From Hyphomicrobiales bacterium (GTDB lineage Bacteria; Pseudomonadota; Alphaproteobacteria; Rhizobiales; Rhizobiaceae), in the NCBI GenBank assembly GCA_026400435.1, contig JAPLOZ010000059.1, forward strand, positions 1-64,000: a stretch of 64,000 bases of DNA, read 5' to 3'. A program made the position numbers and the translations under genes. How positions within the stretch are numbered: the stretch's first letter is position 1; the number at the start of each line of letters is the position of its first letter. Under the pieces are notes generated by a model. It made no database searches and was not told the DNA's origin. It saw nothing but the letters and a program-made list of their open reading frames with translations. Positions 17,778 through 27,669 of the stretch are shown one piece after another.

Positions 17778-18821
17778 ATGTCCACGACCCCGGTCATCTC
17801 GAACCTGACACTCCATGGCCTGCCGCAGCTTATCCGGCGCGAGCTTGGCGAGCGGGCGCTCGCCCGCGCCGTCCGGGCCGCCGGCGTCGATCTCGAGGCA
17901 ATCGAAGGCGACAGCTGCTTCATTCCCCACGCCGCGGCGTTGACGCTGATCGAGACGGCTGCGCGCGCCGCGGGCGAGGCCAATTTCGGCCTGCTGATGG
18001 CCCCTCAGATGGATGTCGCCAACTACGGCACATACGGTCAGTACATTTACGCCGCCGATACGCTCGGCGCCGCCATCGGCCGGGCTGTCGAAGCGCTGGT
18101 GTACCACTCCCATGGCGACACCATGGGCCTCGCCACCCAGGGCGACGAGGCCCGGTTCAGCTATGGTTTCGCGCTTGCGGGCCACTCCGGCTACGGCCAC
18201 GTCGCCAACGTCGCGGCGGGCGCGCTTTCCAGCGTCTGTCGGCATTTCCTGTCCGACCGGTGGCGGCCGCTGCGCATCGAGCTCGACATCCCCCGGCCGC
18301 GCCGCGTCGCGCCGTTCGAGGACATGTTCCAGTGCCCCGTGGTCTTCAACGCACCGACGACGACCGTTGTGTTCGACCGCGCCGGCCTCGACGCGCGCGG
18401 TCCGGCGCGCGCGGGGCGGCCCATCATCACCATCGCCGACGTTGCGCGCGACAGGCGCGGTGCTGCGCCCAGCGACACGCTGGGCGTGGTCGCGGAGCAT
18501 ATCCGCCTGCAGGTCCGCGGCGGCTCGATCTCCATCGACAGCACCGCACGCGCCCTGGACACCAGCATCCGCTCGCTGCAGCGGGAGCTGCGCCGCGAGG
18601 GGACGGACTTCCGCAGCCTGGCGAACGCTGCCCGCGCCGAGCGCGCCGACGAGTTGCTCCGCCACGCCGACATCTCGATCACCCGCATCGCCGCCGAACT
18701 TGGCTACTCCACCCCGGCCAATTTCAGCCGCGCCTTCCGCAACGCCACCGGCGTGAACCCCAGCGCGCTGAGGGCGCCTGGGTCACCCGGCCACCCGGAC
18801 GCATTTGCCTTGATCCCCTGA
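17778..18821 (+). CDS. AraC family transcriptional regulator
   Basis: The 347-residue regulator has an N-terminal arabinose-binding-like half (residues 20-210, DUF4907-free OruR/AraC type) and a C-terminal AraC helix-turn-helix pair: STARALDTSIRSLQRELRREG and then SITRIAAELGYSTPANFSRAFRNATGVNPS, the diagnostic second HTH. Being divergent from the DUF1254 gene suggests it regulates that gene. The inducer is unknown. Confidence 0.9.
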   Translation: MSTTPVISNLTLHGLPQLIRRELGERALARAVRAAGVDLEAIEGDSCFIPHAAALTLIETAARAAGEANFGLLMAPQMDVANYGTYGQYIYAADTLGAAIGRAVEALVYHSHGDTMGLATQGDEARFSYGFALAGHSGYGHVANVAAGALSSVCRHFLSDRWRPLRIELDIPRPRRVAPFEDMFQCPVVFNAPTTTVVFDRAGLDARGPARAGRPIITIADVARDRRGAAPSDTLGVVAEHIRLQVRGGSISIDSTARALDTSIRSLQRELRREGTDFRSLANAARAERADELLRHADISITRIAAELGYSTPANFSRAFRNATGVNPSALRAPGSPGHPDAFALIP

Positions 18822-18964
18822 GCCGATAGAACAGTGGAAAGAATGACAAGTCGTGCTTTGCATATCGCAGACAATTTGTAGCATTTTCAACAACTGGCGC
18901 GATCAACGCGATTTCTCCCCGCCCCGACGCGCTGGAGCGTTGCGATACATCGTGATGCGCCGCC

Positions 18965-19170
18965 AATCCTCCCCCGTGAAACGGGGGGTGAGCAGCCGGT
19001 TTGCCGACGGCAAATCCGTCGTGCCGGTGGCACGACGGAAGGCCGGCGAACGCCGGGACGCTGCGCAGCAGCGGGGACCCGGCCGGCAGGGACCATGCGC
19101 AGCATGGTGGAGGGGGCGCCCCCTCCGTCCCTTCGGGCCACCTCCCCCGCTTCGCAGGGGAGGATAAAGG
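18965..19170. repeat. Mosaic of stem-loop repeats
   Basis: About 200 bases packed with consecutive palindromes: CTCCCCCGTGAAACGGGGGG, TCCGTCGTGCC/GGCACGACGGA, CGCTGCGCAGCAGCG, CCATGCGCAGCATGG, GAGGGGGCGCCCCCTC and CCTCCCCCG/CAGGGGAGG. The GGGGTGAGCAGCCGGTT part is shared with the 15.6-kb cluster. No gene is supported in 18822-19220. Probably a compound extragenic palindromic repeat; it could also end transcription from the AraC gene. Confidence 0.75.
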
Positions 19171-19220
19171 GTGCATGTCTGGCCCTACACGCGCGCCCCA
19201 TTTCCCGCTAAACATCCCCC

Positions 19221-21359
19221 ATGAACCAGCACGCCACCCTCCAGCCAGCCAAGCTCAGGATCGGCCATTCGGCCTGTCCGCACGATTGCCCGTCGACCTG
19301 TGCGCTCGACGTCGAGCTGTTGTCCGACACCCGCATCGGCCGCGTGCATGGCGACAAGGCCAACAGCTATACGGCGGGCGTCATCTGCGCCAAGGTAGCG
19401 CGCTATGCCGACCGCGTCCACCATCCCGACCGCCTGCTGAAGCCGCTGGTGCGCTCCGGCGCGAAGGGCGAGGGCGGCTGGAAGGAGGCGAGTTGGGAGG
19501 CAGCGCTGGATCTGGTGGCCGAAAAGTTCATCGCGGCGGAGGCAAAGCTCGGCAGCGAGACGGTGTGGCCGTATTATTATGCCGGCACGATGGGGCTGGT
19601 GCAGCGCGACGGCATCGAGCGGCTGCGCCACGCGAAAAAATACTCCGGCTTCTTCGGCTCCATCTGCACCAACCTCGCCTGGACCGGCTGGGTGATGGGC
19701 GCTGGCGCGCTGCACGGCTCCGACCCCCGCGAGATGGCGAAGTCGGACTGCGTCGTCATCTGGGGCACCAACGCGGTCGCCACGCAGGTCAATGTGATGA
19801 CGCACGCCATTCGCGCCCGCAAGGAACGCGGCGCCAAAATCGTCGTCATCGACATCTACGACAACGCGACCATGCGGCAGGCCGACATGGGCCTGATCCT
19901 GAAACCCGGCACCGACGGCGCGCTCGCCTGCGCGGTCATGCACGTGCTGTTCCGGGATGGCATGGCCGACCGCGCCTATCTCGAAAAATACACCGACGAT
20001 CCCCGCGGCCTCGAAGCGCATCTCAACGACCGGACGCCGCAATGGGCGTCCGCCATCACCGGGCTGTCGATGGCCGAGATCGAGGCCTTCGCGCATCTGG
20101 TCGGCACCACGAAGCGCACCTTCTTCCGGCTCGGCTACGGCTTCGCCAGGCAGCGCAACGGCTCGGTCAACATGCACGCCGCCCTGTCGGTCGCGGCCGT
20201 CACCGGCTGCTGGCAGCATGAGGGCGGCGGCGCGTTCCATTCCAACTCCGGCATCTTCAAGTTCGACAAGGGGCTGCTTGAGGGCACGCGGCTGCGCGAC
20301 CCCGGCATTCGCTATCTCGACCATTCGCGCATCGGGCCGGTGCTGATGGGCCACGAGGATGCGCTTTACGGTGGCCCGCCGGTCACCGCGATGCTGATCC
20401 AGAACACCAACCCGGTGAACGTCGCGCCCGAGCAGCGCCTTGTGAAGCAGGGTTTTCTGCGCGACGACCTGTTCACCTGCGTCCACGAACAGTTCATGAC
20501 CGATACGGCGAAACTCGCCGATGTCGTGCTGCCCGCCACCATGTTCCTCGAGCATGACGACATCTATCGCGGCGGCGGCAACCAGCACATCAATCTCGGC
20601 CCCAAGCTGATCGACCCGCCCGAGGGTCCGCGCACCAACCATTTCGTCATCGAGGAACTGGGCAAACGCCTTGGCGTCGCCGACATGCCGGGCTTCGGCA
20701 TGACCGAGCGCCAGCATATCGACCACATGCTGGGCAAGCGTGGTCATGGCGATTTCGAGTCGCTGAAGGAAGCCAAGTGGCTCGACGTGCAGCCGGATTT
20801 CGAGACCGCGCATTTTGTGAAAGGCTTCGGCCATCCCGACGGAAAGTTTCGCTTCCGGCCGCAATGGGTGGGCGGCGTCGCGCCAAACAAGCCGCCGAAA
20901 AACATGGGCGTTGCCTTCGGTCCCTACGGCCGGCTGCCGGAGTTTCCCGACCATGTCGAGCTGATCGAGACGGCCGACGAGGAGCATCCGTTCCGGCTCG
21001 CGACGTCGCCGGCGCGTAGCTTCCTCAATTCCACTTTCGCCGAGACGCGCGCCTCAAGGGACAAGGAAGGCGGCCGGCCGGAACTGCTCGTTCATCCTGA
21101 GGATGCGCTGAAACTCGGTCTGACCGGCGGAGATCGCGTCGAAATCGGCAACCGGCGCGGCGAAATCGTGCTGCATGCAAAACTTTTCGACGGGCTGAAG
21201 CCGGGCGTCGTCATCGCCGAGGGGCTGTGGCCCAACGACGCGCATGAGCGCGGCGAGGGCATCAACGTCTTGACCGGCGCCGACGCTCCCGCGCCCTATG
21301 GCGGCGCGGCCTTCCACGACAACAAGGTATGGGTGAGGAGGGCTACTCCGCCGCGCTGA
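19221..21359 (+). CDS. Molybdopterin oxidoreductase with 4Fe-4S site
   Basis: The 712-residue enzyme opens with the iron-sulfur motif CPHDCPSTC followed later by GVICAK. It has the bis-MGD segments [11 protein letters not shown] and WGTNAVATQ, the central [11 protein letters not shown] and [13 protein letters not shown], and the C-terminal dinucleotide-binding barrel domain ([26 protein letters not shown]). It has no Tat signal, so it should be cytoplasmic. It belongs to the formate dehydrogenase/nitrate reductase superfamily; the substrate is not evident and no partner subunit gene is adjacent. Its 3' end overlaps gcvP by 17 bases, tail to tail. Confidence 0.88.
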   Translation: MNQHATLQPAKLRIGHSACPHDCPSTCALDVELLSDTRIGRVHGDKANSYTAGVICAKVARYADRVHHPDRLLKPLVRSGAKGEGGWKEASWEAALDLVAEKFIAAEAKLGSETVWPYYYAGTMGLVQRDGIERLRHAKKYSGFFGSICTNLAWTGWVMGAGALHGSDPREMAKSDCVVIWGTNAVATQVNVMTHAIRARKERGAKIVVIDIYDNATMRQADMGLILKPGTDGALACAVMHVLFRDGMADRAYLEKYTDDPRGLEAHLNDRTPQWASAITGLSMAEIEAFAHLVGTTKRTFFRLGYGFARQRNGSVNMHAALSVAAVTGCWQHEGGGAFHSNSGIFKFDKGLLEGTRLRDPGIRYLDHSRIGPVLMGHEDALYGGPPVTAMLIQNTNPVNVAPEQRLVKQGFLRDDLFTCVHEQFMTDTAKLADVVLPATMFLEHDDIYRGGGNQHINLGPKLIDPPEGPRTNHFVIEELGKRLGVADMPGFGMTERQHIDHMLGKRGHGDFESLKEAKWLDVQPDFETAHFVKGFGHPDGKFRFRPQWVGGVAPNKPPKNMGVAFGPYGRLPEFPDHVELIETADEEHPFRLATSPARSFLNSTFAETRASRDKEGGRPELLVHPEDALKLGLTGGDRVEIGNRRGEIVLHAKLFDGLKPGVVIAEGLWPNDAHERGEGINVLTGADAPAPYGGAAFHDNKVWVRRATPPR

Positions 21360-24150
21360 CGTATTCGCTGAGCGGCGGGCACGAGCAGACGAGGTTACGG
21401 TCGCCCGCCACATTGTCGATGCGCGAGACCGGCGGCCAGTATTTCGCGATGTTCGGGTCGCCGCCCGGGTAGGCCGCCTCCAGCCGCGAATAGGGGTGCG
21501 TCCACTCGCCGGCCAGCGTCTCGGCCGCCGTGTGCGGCGCGTTGACCAGAGGGTTGTCCTCGCGCGGCCAGTCGCCCTTCTCGACCTTCGCGGCCTCCCG
21601 CGCGATGGCGATCATCGCCTCGCAGAAACGGTCGAGCTCGGCCTTCGGCTCGCTCTCGGTCGGCTCGACCATCAGCGTGCCCGCCACGGGCCACGACATG
21701 GTCGGCGCGTGGAAGCCGTAATCGATCAGCCGCTTGGCGATGTCCTCGACGCCGACGCCCGCGCCGTCCTTCACCACCCGCGTGTCGAGGATGCACTCGT
21801 GGGCGACGCGCCCGTTCCTGCCTTTGAACAGCACGGGGAAATGCTGGCCGAGCCTGGCCGCGATGTAGTTCGCATTGAGGATAGCCATCTCTGTCGCCTG
21901 CTTCAGACCCGCCGCGCCCATCATGCGTATATACATCCAGCTGATCGGCAGGATGGACGCGCTGCCGAAGGGAGCCGCGGCGACGGCATGGGTGCCGCCT
22001 TCCGCGACATAGCCTGGAAGGTAGGGCTTGAGGTGCGCCTTGACGCCGATAGGCCCGACGCCCGGTCCGCCGCCGCCATGCGGGATGCAGAACGTCTTGT
22101 GCAGGTTCATGTGGCAGACGTCGGCGCCGATGTCGCCGGGCCGCGCCAGCCCGACCAGCGCGTTGAGGTTGGCGCCGTCGAGATAGACCTGCCCGCCGTG
22201 TTCGTGGACGATCGCGCAGATGTCCTTGGCGGCTTCCTCGAACACGCCGTGCGTCGACGGGTAGGTGAACATCAGGGCTGCCAATCGGGCCGAATGTTCC
22301 TCGGCCTTGGCCTTCAGGTCGGCGAGGTCGATGTCGCCGTCGTCGAGGCAGCGAACCACGACGACCTGCATGCCGGCCATCGTCGCGCTGGCCGGGTTGG
22401 TGCCGTGCGCGGAGGAGGGGATCAGGCAGACGGTGCGGTTCGCGTCCCCGCGCGACTGGTGGTAGCGGCGGATCGCCAGCAGGCCGGCATATTCGCCCTG
22501 GCTGCCGGCATTGGGCTGCAGCGAGACCGCGTCGAAGCCGGTGATCTCCGACAGCCACACGTCGAGGTCGGCGAACATCGCGCGATAGCCGGCCGAATGC
22601 TTCTTGGGGGCAAGCGGATGCAAATTGGCGACCGCCGCCCAGCTTACCGGCATCATCTCGGCGGCGGCGTTGAGCTTCATCGTGCAGGAGCCGAGCGGGA
22701 TCATCGTGCGGTCTAGCGCCAGATCCTTGTCGGCAAGGCGTCGAAGCAGCCGCATCATCTCGGTCTCGGAGCGGTTCTCGTGGAACACCGGCTGGGTGAG
22801 GAAAGCCTTGCCGCGCGGCTTGCCGGGCAACATCGTCTCCGCCTTGCCGGACACGGCGGTCCCGAACAGCTCTGCGATGGCTTGGAGGTCGGCCTCGCTG
22901 GAGGTCTCGTCGAAGCTCACGCCGACATGGTCGGCATCGACAACGCGCAGCAACCGTCCCTCCGCCTCGGCCGCAGCGGCGATTTGCGCGGCCCTGGCCT
23001 TGGCCTCGACCGTCACAGTGTCGAAACGGCGCTCGCCAGCAACGTTCAGGCCAGCTCCGTTCAATGCAGCAGCCAGCCGGCTCGCCATGCCGTGCACGCG
23101 GCCCGCGATCTCCTGCAGGCCTTCGGGACCGTGCCAGATGGCGTAGGCGGCAGCCATGTTGGCGAGCAGCGCCTGGGCGGTGCAGATGTTGGAGGTCGCC
23201 TTGTCGCGGCGGATATGCTGCTCGCGCGTCTGCAGCGCGAGGCGGTAGCCGGGTCGGCCGTGGGAATCGACCGACTGCCCGACGAGGCGGCCGGGCATCA
23301 GCCGCGTCAGCCTGTCGGACACCGCGCAATAGGCGGCGTGTGGACCGCCAAATCCCATAGGCACCCCGAAGCGCTGCATGGAGCCGACCGCGATGTCGGC
23401 GCCAAGTGCTGCGACCGGCTCGGTCAACGTCAGCGCCAGCGGGTCGGCGACGAAGACGACAACCGCGCCGGCGGCCTTGGCCTTCTCGATGATCGCGCCA
23501 TGGTCGGCGTAGACGCCCAGCGTGTCGGGCCACGGCACCAGCAGCGCGCAGGTCTGGTCGTCGACCGCATCGCCGTCGATCTCGATGCCCAGCGGCTCGG
23601 CGCGGGTACGGACGACGTCGAGGACCTGTGGATGCAGCGGCCCGGCGAGCGCAACCTTCGGCCGCTTCGCGTAGTGAAAGCGCCAAGCAATGCCGACGGC
23701 TTCCGCGACAGCCGTCGCTTCGTCAAGCAGCGATGCCGAGGCGACCGGCAGGCCGGTCAGTTCGGTGACCAGGGTCTGGAAGTTGAACAGCATTTCCAGC
23801 CGGCCCTGGCTGATCTCGGCCTGATAGGGCGTGTAGGCAGTGTACCAGGCCGGGTTCTCGAACAGGTTTCGCTGGATGACCGGCGGCACGATCGTGCCGT
23901 GATAGCCCGCGCCGATGAAGCTCTTCAGGACGACGTTGGCGTCCATCTTGGCGGCGAGTTCGGCCAGCGCTCCGGCTTCGGTCGCGGGCTCGGGCAGGGC
24001 GAGCGGACGATCGAGTCGGATCGACTTCGGCACCGCCTGGCTGATCAGCGTTTCGACCGAAGGCACGCCGATGACTGCGAGCATGGCGCGCGTGTCGGCA
24101 AGGTTCGGGCCAATATGCCTTGTGGCGAAGCTGTAGGTGGACGCGGTCAT
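21343..24150 (-). CDS. gcvP: Glycine dehydrogenase (decarboxylating), P protein
   Basis: About 935 residues in one chain (fused P1-P2 form). ATG 24150, with GAGGA eight bases before, gives [16 protein letters not shown], the usual start. It carries [18 protein letters not shown] early and the PLP-lysine segment [16 protein letters not shown] near residue 700. It decarboxylates glycine and passes the aminomethyl group to lipoyl-GcvH. It is third in the riboswitch-controlled gcvT-gcvH-gcvP operon, 18 bases after gcvH. Confidence 0.97.
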   Translation of the reverse strand: MTASTYSFATRHIGPNLADTRAMLAVIGVPSVETLISQAVPKSIRLDRPLALPEPATEAGALAELAAKMDANVVLKSFIGAGYHGTIVPPVIQRNLFENPAWYTAYTPYQAEISQGRLEMLFNFQTLVTELTGLPVASASLLDEATAVAEAVGIAWRFHYAKRPKVALAGPLHPQVLDVVRTRAEPLGIEIDGDAVDDQTCALLVPWPDTLGVYADHGAIIEKAKAAGAVVVFVADPLALTLTEPVAALGADIAVGSMQRFGVPMGFGGPHAAYCAVSDRLTRLMPGRLVGQSVDSHGRPGYRLALQTREQHIRRDKATSNICTAQALLANMAAAYAIWHGPEGLQEIAGRVHGMASRLAAALNGAGLNVAGERRFDTVTVEAKARAAQIAAAAEAEGRLLRVVDADHVGVSFDETSSEADLQAIAELFGTAVSGKAETMLPGKPRGKAFLTQPVFHENRSETEMMRLLRRLADKDLALDRTMIPLGSCTMKLNAAAEMMPVSWAAVANLHPLAPKKHSAGYRAMFADLDVWLSEITGFDAVSLQPNAGSQGEYAGLLAIRRYHQSRGDANRTVCLIPSSAHGTNPASATMAGMQVVVVRCLDDGDIDLADLKAKAEEHSARLAALMFTYPSTHGVFEEAAKDICAIVHEHGGQVYLDGANLNALVGLARPGDIGADVCHMNLHKTFCIPHGGGGPGVGPIGVKAHLKPYLPGYVAEGGTHAVAAAPFGSASILPISWMYIRMMGAAGLKQATEMAILNANYIAARLGQHFPVLFKGRNGRVAHECILDTRVVKDGAGVGVEDIAKRLIDYGFHAPTMSWPVAGTLMVEPTESEPKAELDRFCEAMIAIAREAAKVEKGDWPREDNPLVNAPHTAAETLAGEWTHPYSRLEAAYPGGDPNIAKYWPPVSRIDNVAGDRNLVCSCPPLSEYVSAAE

Positions 24151-24168
24151 CTGCGTGGTCCTCAAAGG

Positions 24169-24537
24169 TCAGGCGATATGGGCTTTGTAGCCGGCTTCGT
24201 CGAGCAGGCCGGACAACTGGCTTTCGTCTGCCAGCTTCATCTTCCAGAGCCAGCCGTCGCCGGTCGCCGCCGAATTGACCAGAGCGGGATCGGCCGAGAG
24301 CGCCGCGTTGGCCTCGACTATTTCTCCGTCGGCGGGCGCGTAGACGTCGGACGCCGCCTTGACGGACTCGACGACGACGGCGACATCGCCCTTCTTCATC
24401 GCGCGGCCGGCTTGCGGCAATTCGACGAAGACGAGATCGCCAAGCTGTTCCTGCGCATAGTCGGTGATACCGACGGTCGCCACCCCGCCCTCGACGCGGA
24501 TCCACTCATGGTCTTCGGTGAAATAGGTCGTTGCCAT
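24169..24537 (-). CDS. gcvH: Glycine cleavage system H protein
   Basis: A 122-residue carrier with the lipoylation site [12 protein letters not shown] and the family opening [11 protein letters not shown]. It shuttles the aminomethyl group between GcvP and GcvT. It starts six bases after gcvT, in the same operon. Confidence 0.97.
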   Translation of the reverse strand: MATTYFTEDHEWIRVEGGVATVGITDYAQEQLGDLVFVELPQAGRAMKKGDVAVVVESVKAASDVYAPADGEIVEANAALSADPALVNSAATGDGWLWKMKLADESQLSGLLDEAGYKAHIA

Positions 24538-24543
24538 AAAACT

Positions 24544-25659
24544 CTATCCTTTGCGGTAGCGATGCGGTGTGAAGGGAAGCGGCGACACGTCCAGAGGGAT
24601 TTTCGTCCCGCGAATGTCGGCGAAGAAGCGCGAGCCGGGCCTGGCCAGTGCGGCCGGTACGTAGCCCATGGCGACCGGCGCGCCGGCCGAGGGGCCGAAG
24701 CCGCCGGACGTGACTATCCCGGCGGGGTTTCCACTGGCGTCGACCAGCGCCGTGCCGGAGCGCACCGGCTGGCGGCCCTCCGGCCTCAGGCCAACGCGCT
24801 TTTTCGAGGGGCCCTCGGTAACGATCCTGCGCAAAGCCTCTGCGCCGATGAATTCGTCGTTTGCGCGGATATCCTTGGGGATCGCCCACATCAGCCCGGC
24901 GGAGGCGGGGTCGATGTCGCCTGTGATGTCCTGGCCATGCAGGCAGAGCCCGGCCTCGAGCCGCAGGCTGTCGCGCGCCGCAAGGCCGATCCACATGACG
25001 CGGTCATCCGCCGTCAGCTCGGCGACCAGGCCCGGCGCATCGGCGGCGGGCAGGGCGATCTCGAAACCGTCCTCGCCGGTATAGCCCGAGCGGCTCATGA
25101 ACCAGTCGTGCCTGAGTTCGATGCCGTGCATGAAGGTGAGCGCGTCCGTCTCGATGCCTATGCCGAGCATGACCGACGCGGCCGCCGGCCCCTGCAGCGC
25201 GAGGAAGACGCAGTCGAGCGGCGTCACCGTGACATCGACATCGCGCGCCAGGCTTTTGAGATGCGCCTCGTCGGTCGCGGCGTTGCCGGCGTTGGCGACC
25301 ACCATGAAGCGATCCGCGCCAAGCCGCGTCACGATCAGGTCGTCGATGATGCCCGCCTGCTCGGTCAGGAAGAAGGTATATTTGGATTGCGACAGTTCCA
25401 TCGCTGCCGAATTGAGCGGACAGGCGCGATCGAGCAGCGCCGTCGCACCCGGTCCGGCGACCTCGAACAGCTTCATGTGCGAGATGTCGAACAGCCCGGC
25501 GTGCTCGCGGGTGTGCAGGTGCTCCTTCATCACGCCGGCCGGATAGGTCAACGGCATCGACCAGCCGGCAAAGCCGCCGAAGCGCGCGCCGGCTGCCTTG
25601 TGCAGATCTTCAAGTGGGAGCGATTTGAGTTGCCCGCCCGCGGCTCGTTCGTCCGTCAT
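24544..25659 (-). CDS. gcvT: Aminomethyltransferase, T protein
   Basis: A 371-residue protein from ATG 25659, which has GGAGAAG upstream; the track's 25683 start is too early. Landmarks are GARFGGFAGWSMPLTYP, RTREHAGLFDISHM-like TREHAGLFDISHM, and GYTGEDGFEI. It releases ammonia and makes 5,10-methylene-THF from the H-protein intermediate. It is the first gene of the gcv operon, immediately after the tandem glycine riboswitch. Confidence 0.96.
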   Translation of the reverse strand: MTDERAAGGQLKSLPLEDLHKAAGARFGGFAGWSMPLTYPAGVMKEHLHTREHAGLFDISHMKLFEVAGPGATALLDRACPLNSAAMELSQSKYTFFLTEQAGIIDDLIVTRLGADRFMVVANAGNAATDEAHLKSLARDVDVTVTPLDCVFLALQGPAAASVMLGIGIETDALTFMHGIELRHDWFMSRSGYTGEDGFEIALPAADAPGLVAELTADDRVMWIGLAARDSLRLEAGLCLHGQDITGDIDPASAGLMWAIPKDIRANDEFIGAEALRRIVTEGPSKKRVGLRPEGRQPVRSGTALVDASGNPAGIVTSGGFGPSAGAPVAMGYVPAALARPGSRFFADIRGTKIPLDVSPLPFTPHRYRKG

Positions 25660-25707
25660 GACTTCTCCAGAACAACACGCCACCGGCCGCTTGCGCGACC
25701 GCTTCGT

Positions 25708-25886
25708 GCCCCTCTGTCTGAAGCCTGAGAGACTTGCACAACCGGAACCCTGTCGGCTGTGCTTACACCTTCGGCGCGGGGAGAACCCCGACTTTCCAGA
25801 GCGTCCGTCCGTCTACGGTTCTTTGTGCCTGAGAGATTTCGGGCGATTTCCCCTTCGGCGGCAGCTTTCGCTGCTCTCTCCCGCAA
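25708..25886 (-). promoter_or_regulatory. Tandem glycine riboswitch
   Basis: Read on the minus strand, the gcvT leader has GCGGGAGAGAGC, then CCGAAGGGGAAA, ATCTCTCAGGCA and CTCTGGAAA (first aptamer). A short linker is followed by GCGCCGAAGGTGTAAG and GTCTCTCAGGCTTCAGACAG (second aptamer). These are the conserved blocks of the gcvT glycine-binding RNA, in the classical two-aptamer form. Binding of glycine would turn the gcvTHP operon on. The remaining 25887-26080 stretch should hold the promoter. Confidence 0.93.
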
Positions 25887-26080
25887 ACATGTGAGTCCCT
25901 TGCGGGACTCTGGACGGGCAGACGCTAGCCCATCCGGGCCGGCTTGTCACGCGGGACCAACAGAAGGGGGAAGAGTCCGGGTTGCCGCGATCACGCGGCA
26001 TGCTGTCTGCGCTTGGCGCACGGTCGCTGGCCGTCGAGTTGGCCTTGCGTTCGCAGCATCGGTGCGGCTTCCAAGATTCG

Positions 26081-26773
26081 TCACCAGGGAAGCGTTTCCC
26101 CATATCGATCAATGAAGCTGCCGCTTTGCCCGGGCGTCAGCCGGCTCAAGGTTTGCAGTATTGTCGATGCTGCTTCGGCAGGGGTTTGCAGCGGCAAGCC
26201 GATCCTGGCAAATGGTTTCGAGAGCGCCGTATCCACGGTTCCCGGATGAACAGCAACGCACACGGCCAGCGGATTGGTCCGTGCGAGTTCGATCGATGCG
26301 GTTCGTACAAACTGGTTTAGCGCAGCCTTGGACGCGCGGTAGCCGTACCAACCACCGAGAGCGTTGTCTCCGATGCTGCCTACTTTCGCCGAAAGTGTCG
26401 CAAACACGGCGCGACGGTTTTTCGAGAGCAGCGGCAGGAAATGCTTCATGAGGAGCGCCGGGCCAACGGCATTCACCGCAAAGAGGCGGGCCAAGGTTTC
26501 TGCGTTCAGGCTGCGCAAGCTTTTCTCGGGTTGGAGACCGTCCGAATGCAAAAGGCCAATGGCGTTGATCAGCAAGGCAGGGACACCGCGATTGGCGACT
26601 TTTTCGGCAGCATCCTTGATCGTCGCTTCGTTCTCGACGTTGAAACGGGGTTCCTTCAGGCGCGAAAACCCAACGACCTCACGGAATTGCCCTGACTGCC
26701 GCAGGGCCTCCGTCAAGGCCGAGCCGATGCCACCGGTTGCCCCGAACACGACAGCGATATCTCTCTGATCCAT
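26081..26773 (-). CDS. SDR family oxidoreductase (C-factor-like)
   Basis: A 230-residue short-chain dehydrogenase: the cofactor loop is FGATGGIGSAL, the INAIG segment replaces NNAG, the catalytic serine is in FATLSAKVGS, and YGYRASKAALN holds YxxxK. The pattern resembles C-factor/CsgA-type SDRs. Substrate unknown. It stands alone between the riboswitch region and a lipocalin gene. Confidence 0.85.
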   Translation of the reverse strand: MDQRDIAVVFGATGGIGSALTEALRQSGQFREVVGFSRLKEPRFNVENEATIKDAAEKVANRGVPALLINAIGLLHSDGLQPEKSLRSLNAETLARLFAVNAVGPALLMKHFLPLLSKNRRAVFATLSAKVGSIGDNALGGWYGYRASKAALNQFVRTASIELARTNPLAVCVAVHPGTVDTALSKPFARIGLPLQTPAEAASTILQTLSRLTPGQSGSFIDRYGETLPW

Positions 26774-26881
26774 TGCTCCAAATCAATTCTCGGCGGCTCG
26801 CTGTCGAGATCCCAGCAATTTTCCGCCACGACGTGCACCACGCCCCGAGCAAGTAGAATGGCCCTCACCGGCCGAGGCCAA

Positions 26882-27406
26882 TCACCTGGCTGGAGGAAAC
26901 TCCAGCTTGCCGACGTCATAGCCGAGAGTTTGAGCTTTCCGAACCATGATCGAGAGTGCTTTTCTTGACGGCACCGTCCGCGAATAAATCCAGAGATGTT
27001 TCAGTTTTGGGTCGGCGCTGATGAACCAGCTCTTGTCGGGCGATGTGTACAACACCCAATAGTCGAACGTAATCAGGAAGGGATAACGAACACGAAGCTT
27101 GGCGCGGGTGGTGGTGGCGTCCGACAGTCGACCCTTGCCGTTCACCGTCTTGAGTTTGCCTGACGGTACACCCTCGTAGCAGCCGTCAACGACGGATACC
27201 TCATCGCTGCGCTTGCCTGCTCGATAAGTGGTGAACCCCGCTACGCAGCCGTCCGTGATAAACATTGGCGTGCGGGCAATTTCCAGCCATGTGCCCGTGT
27301 AGTGGCTTCTCCCAACCTGCGCGACCTTCGGCTCCGCGGTCGCCAGCGATGGAAAGCCAATCAGCACCAAGCACCAAAGGAAAAGCCCTGCTTTGCGAAT
27401 ATCCAT
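26882..27406 (-). CDS. Lipocalin family secreted protein
   Basis: ATG 27406 follows AGGAAGG and begins a signal peptide, AGLFLWCLVLIGFPSLATA. The mature part of about 150 residues opens YTGTWLEIARTPMFI, the lipocalin G-x-W signature. It has a strand pattern ending YWVLYTSPDKSWFISADPKLKHLWIYSR, as in bacterial Blc-type lipocalins, and two cysteines (DGCVAG, DGCYEG). There is no lipobox, so it is periplasmic rather than a lipoprotein. Ligand unknown, probably a lipid or other hydrophobe. Confidence 0.8.
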   Translation of the reverse strand: MDIRKAGLFLWCLVLIGFPSLATAEPKVAQVGRSHYTGTWLEIARTPMFITDGCVAGFTTYRAGKRSDEVSVVDGCYEGVPSGKLKTVNGKGRLSDATTTRAKLRVRYPFLITFDYWVLYTSPDKSWFISADPKLKHLWIYSRTVPSRKALSIMVRKAQTLGYDVGKLEFPPAR

Positions 27407-27669
27407 GGCAGCCTTCCTGCGTTTACAAACAGAGTCTACGCCGCAGCCTCGGGTTTGGATCTTGGAAATCGACGTGCGTGCCAAAATTTCCATCGGCTGC
27501 GACACCGCAATCCATCCAAAGCCGCATTCAAACCGGGACCCGTCCCCCGCGCCTTAGAAGCATTTCGCTAACCAAGCCCCTTTGCTCTTCCTCAAATCTG
27601 TTCTGCTAGCGTGTCTCCAGTCTGAACCGCCGCAGCGAAGTCGGCGGAGGCCAAAAGGGGGCTTTGGGC

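Noticed and set aside
22780-25728. 982-aa plus-strand ORF opposite gcvP/gcvH/gcvT
   Set aside because: It spans three well-supported genes and the operon leader on the other strand, with Arg/Gly/Ala-rich sequence and no domain. It is a high-GC shadow.
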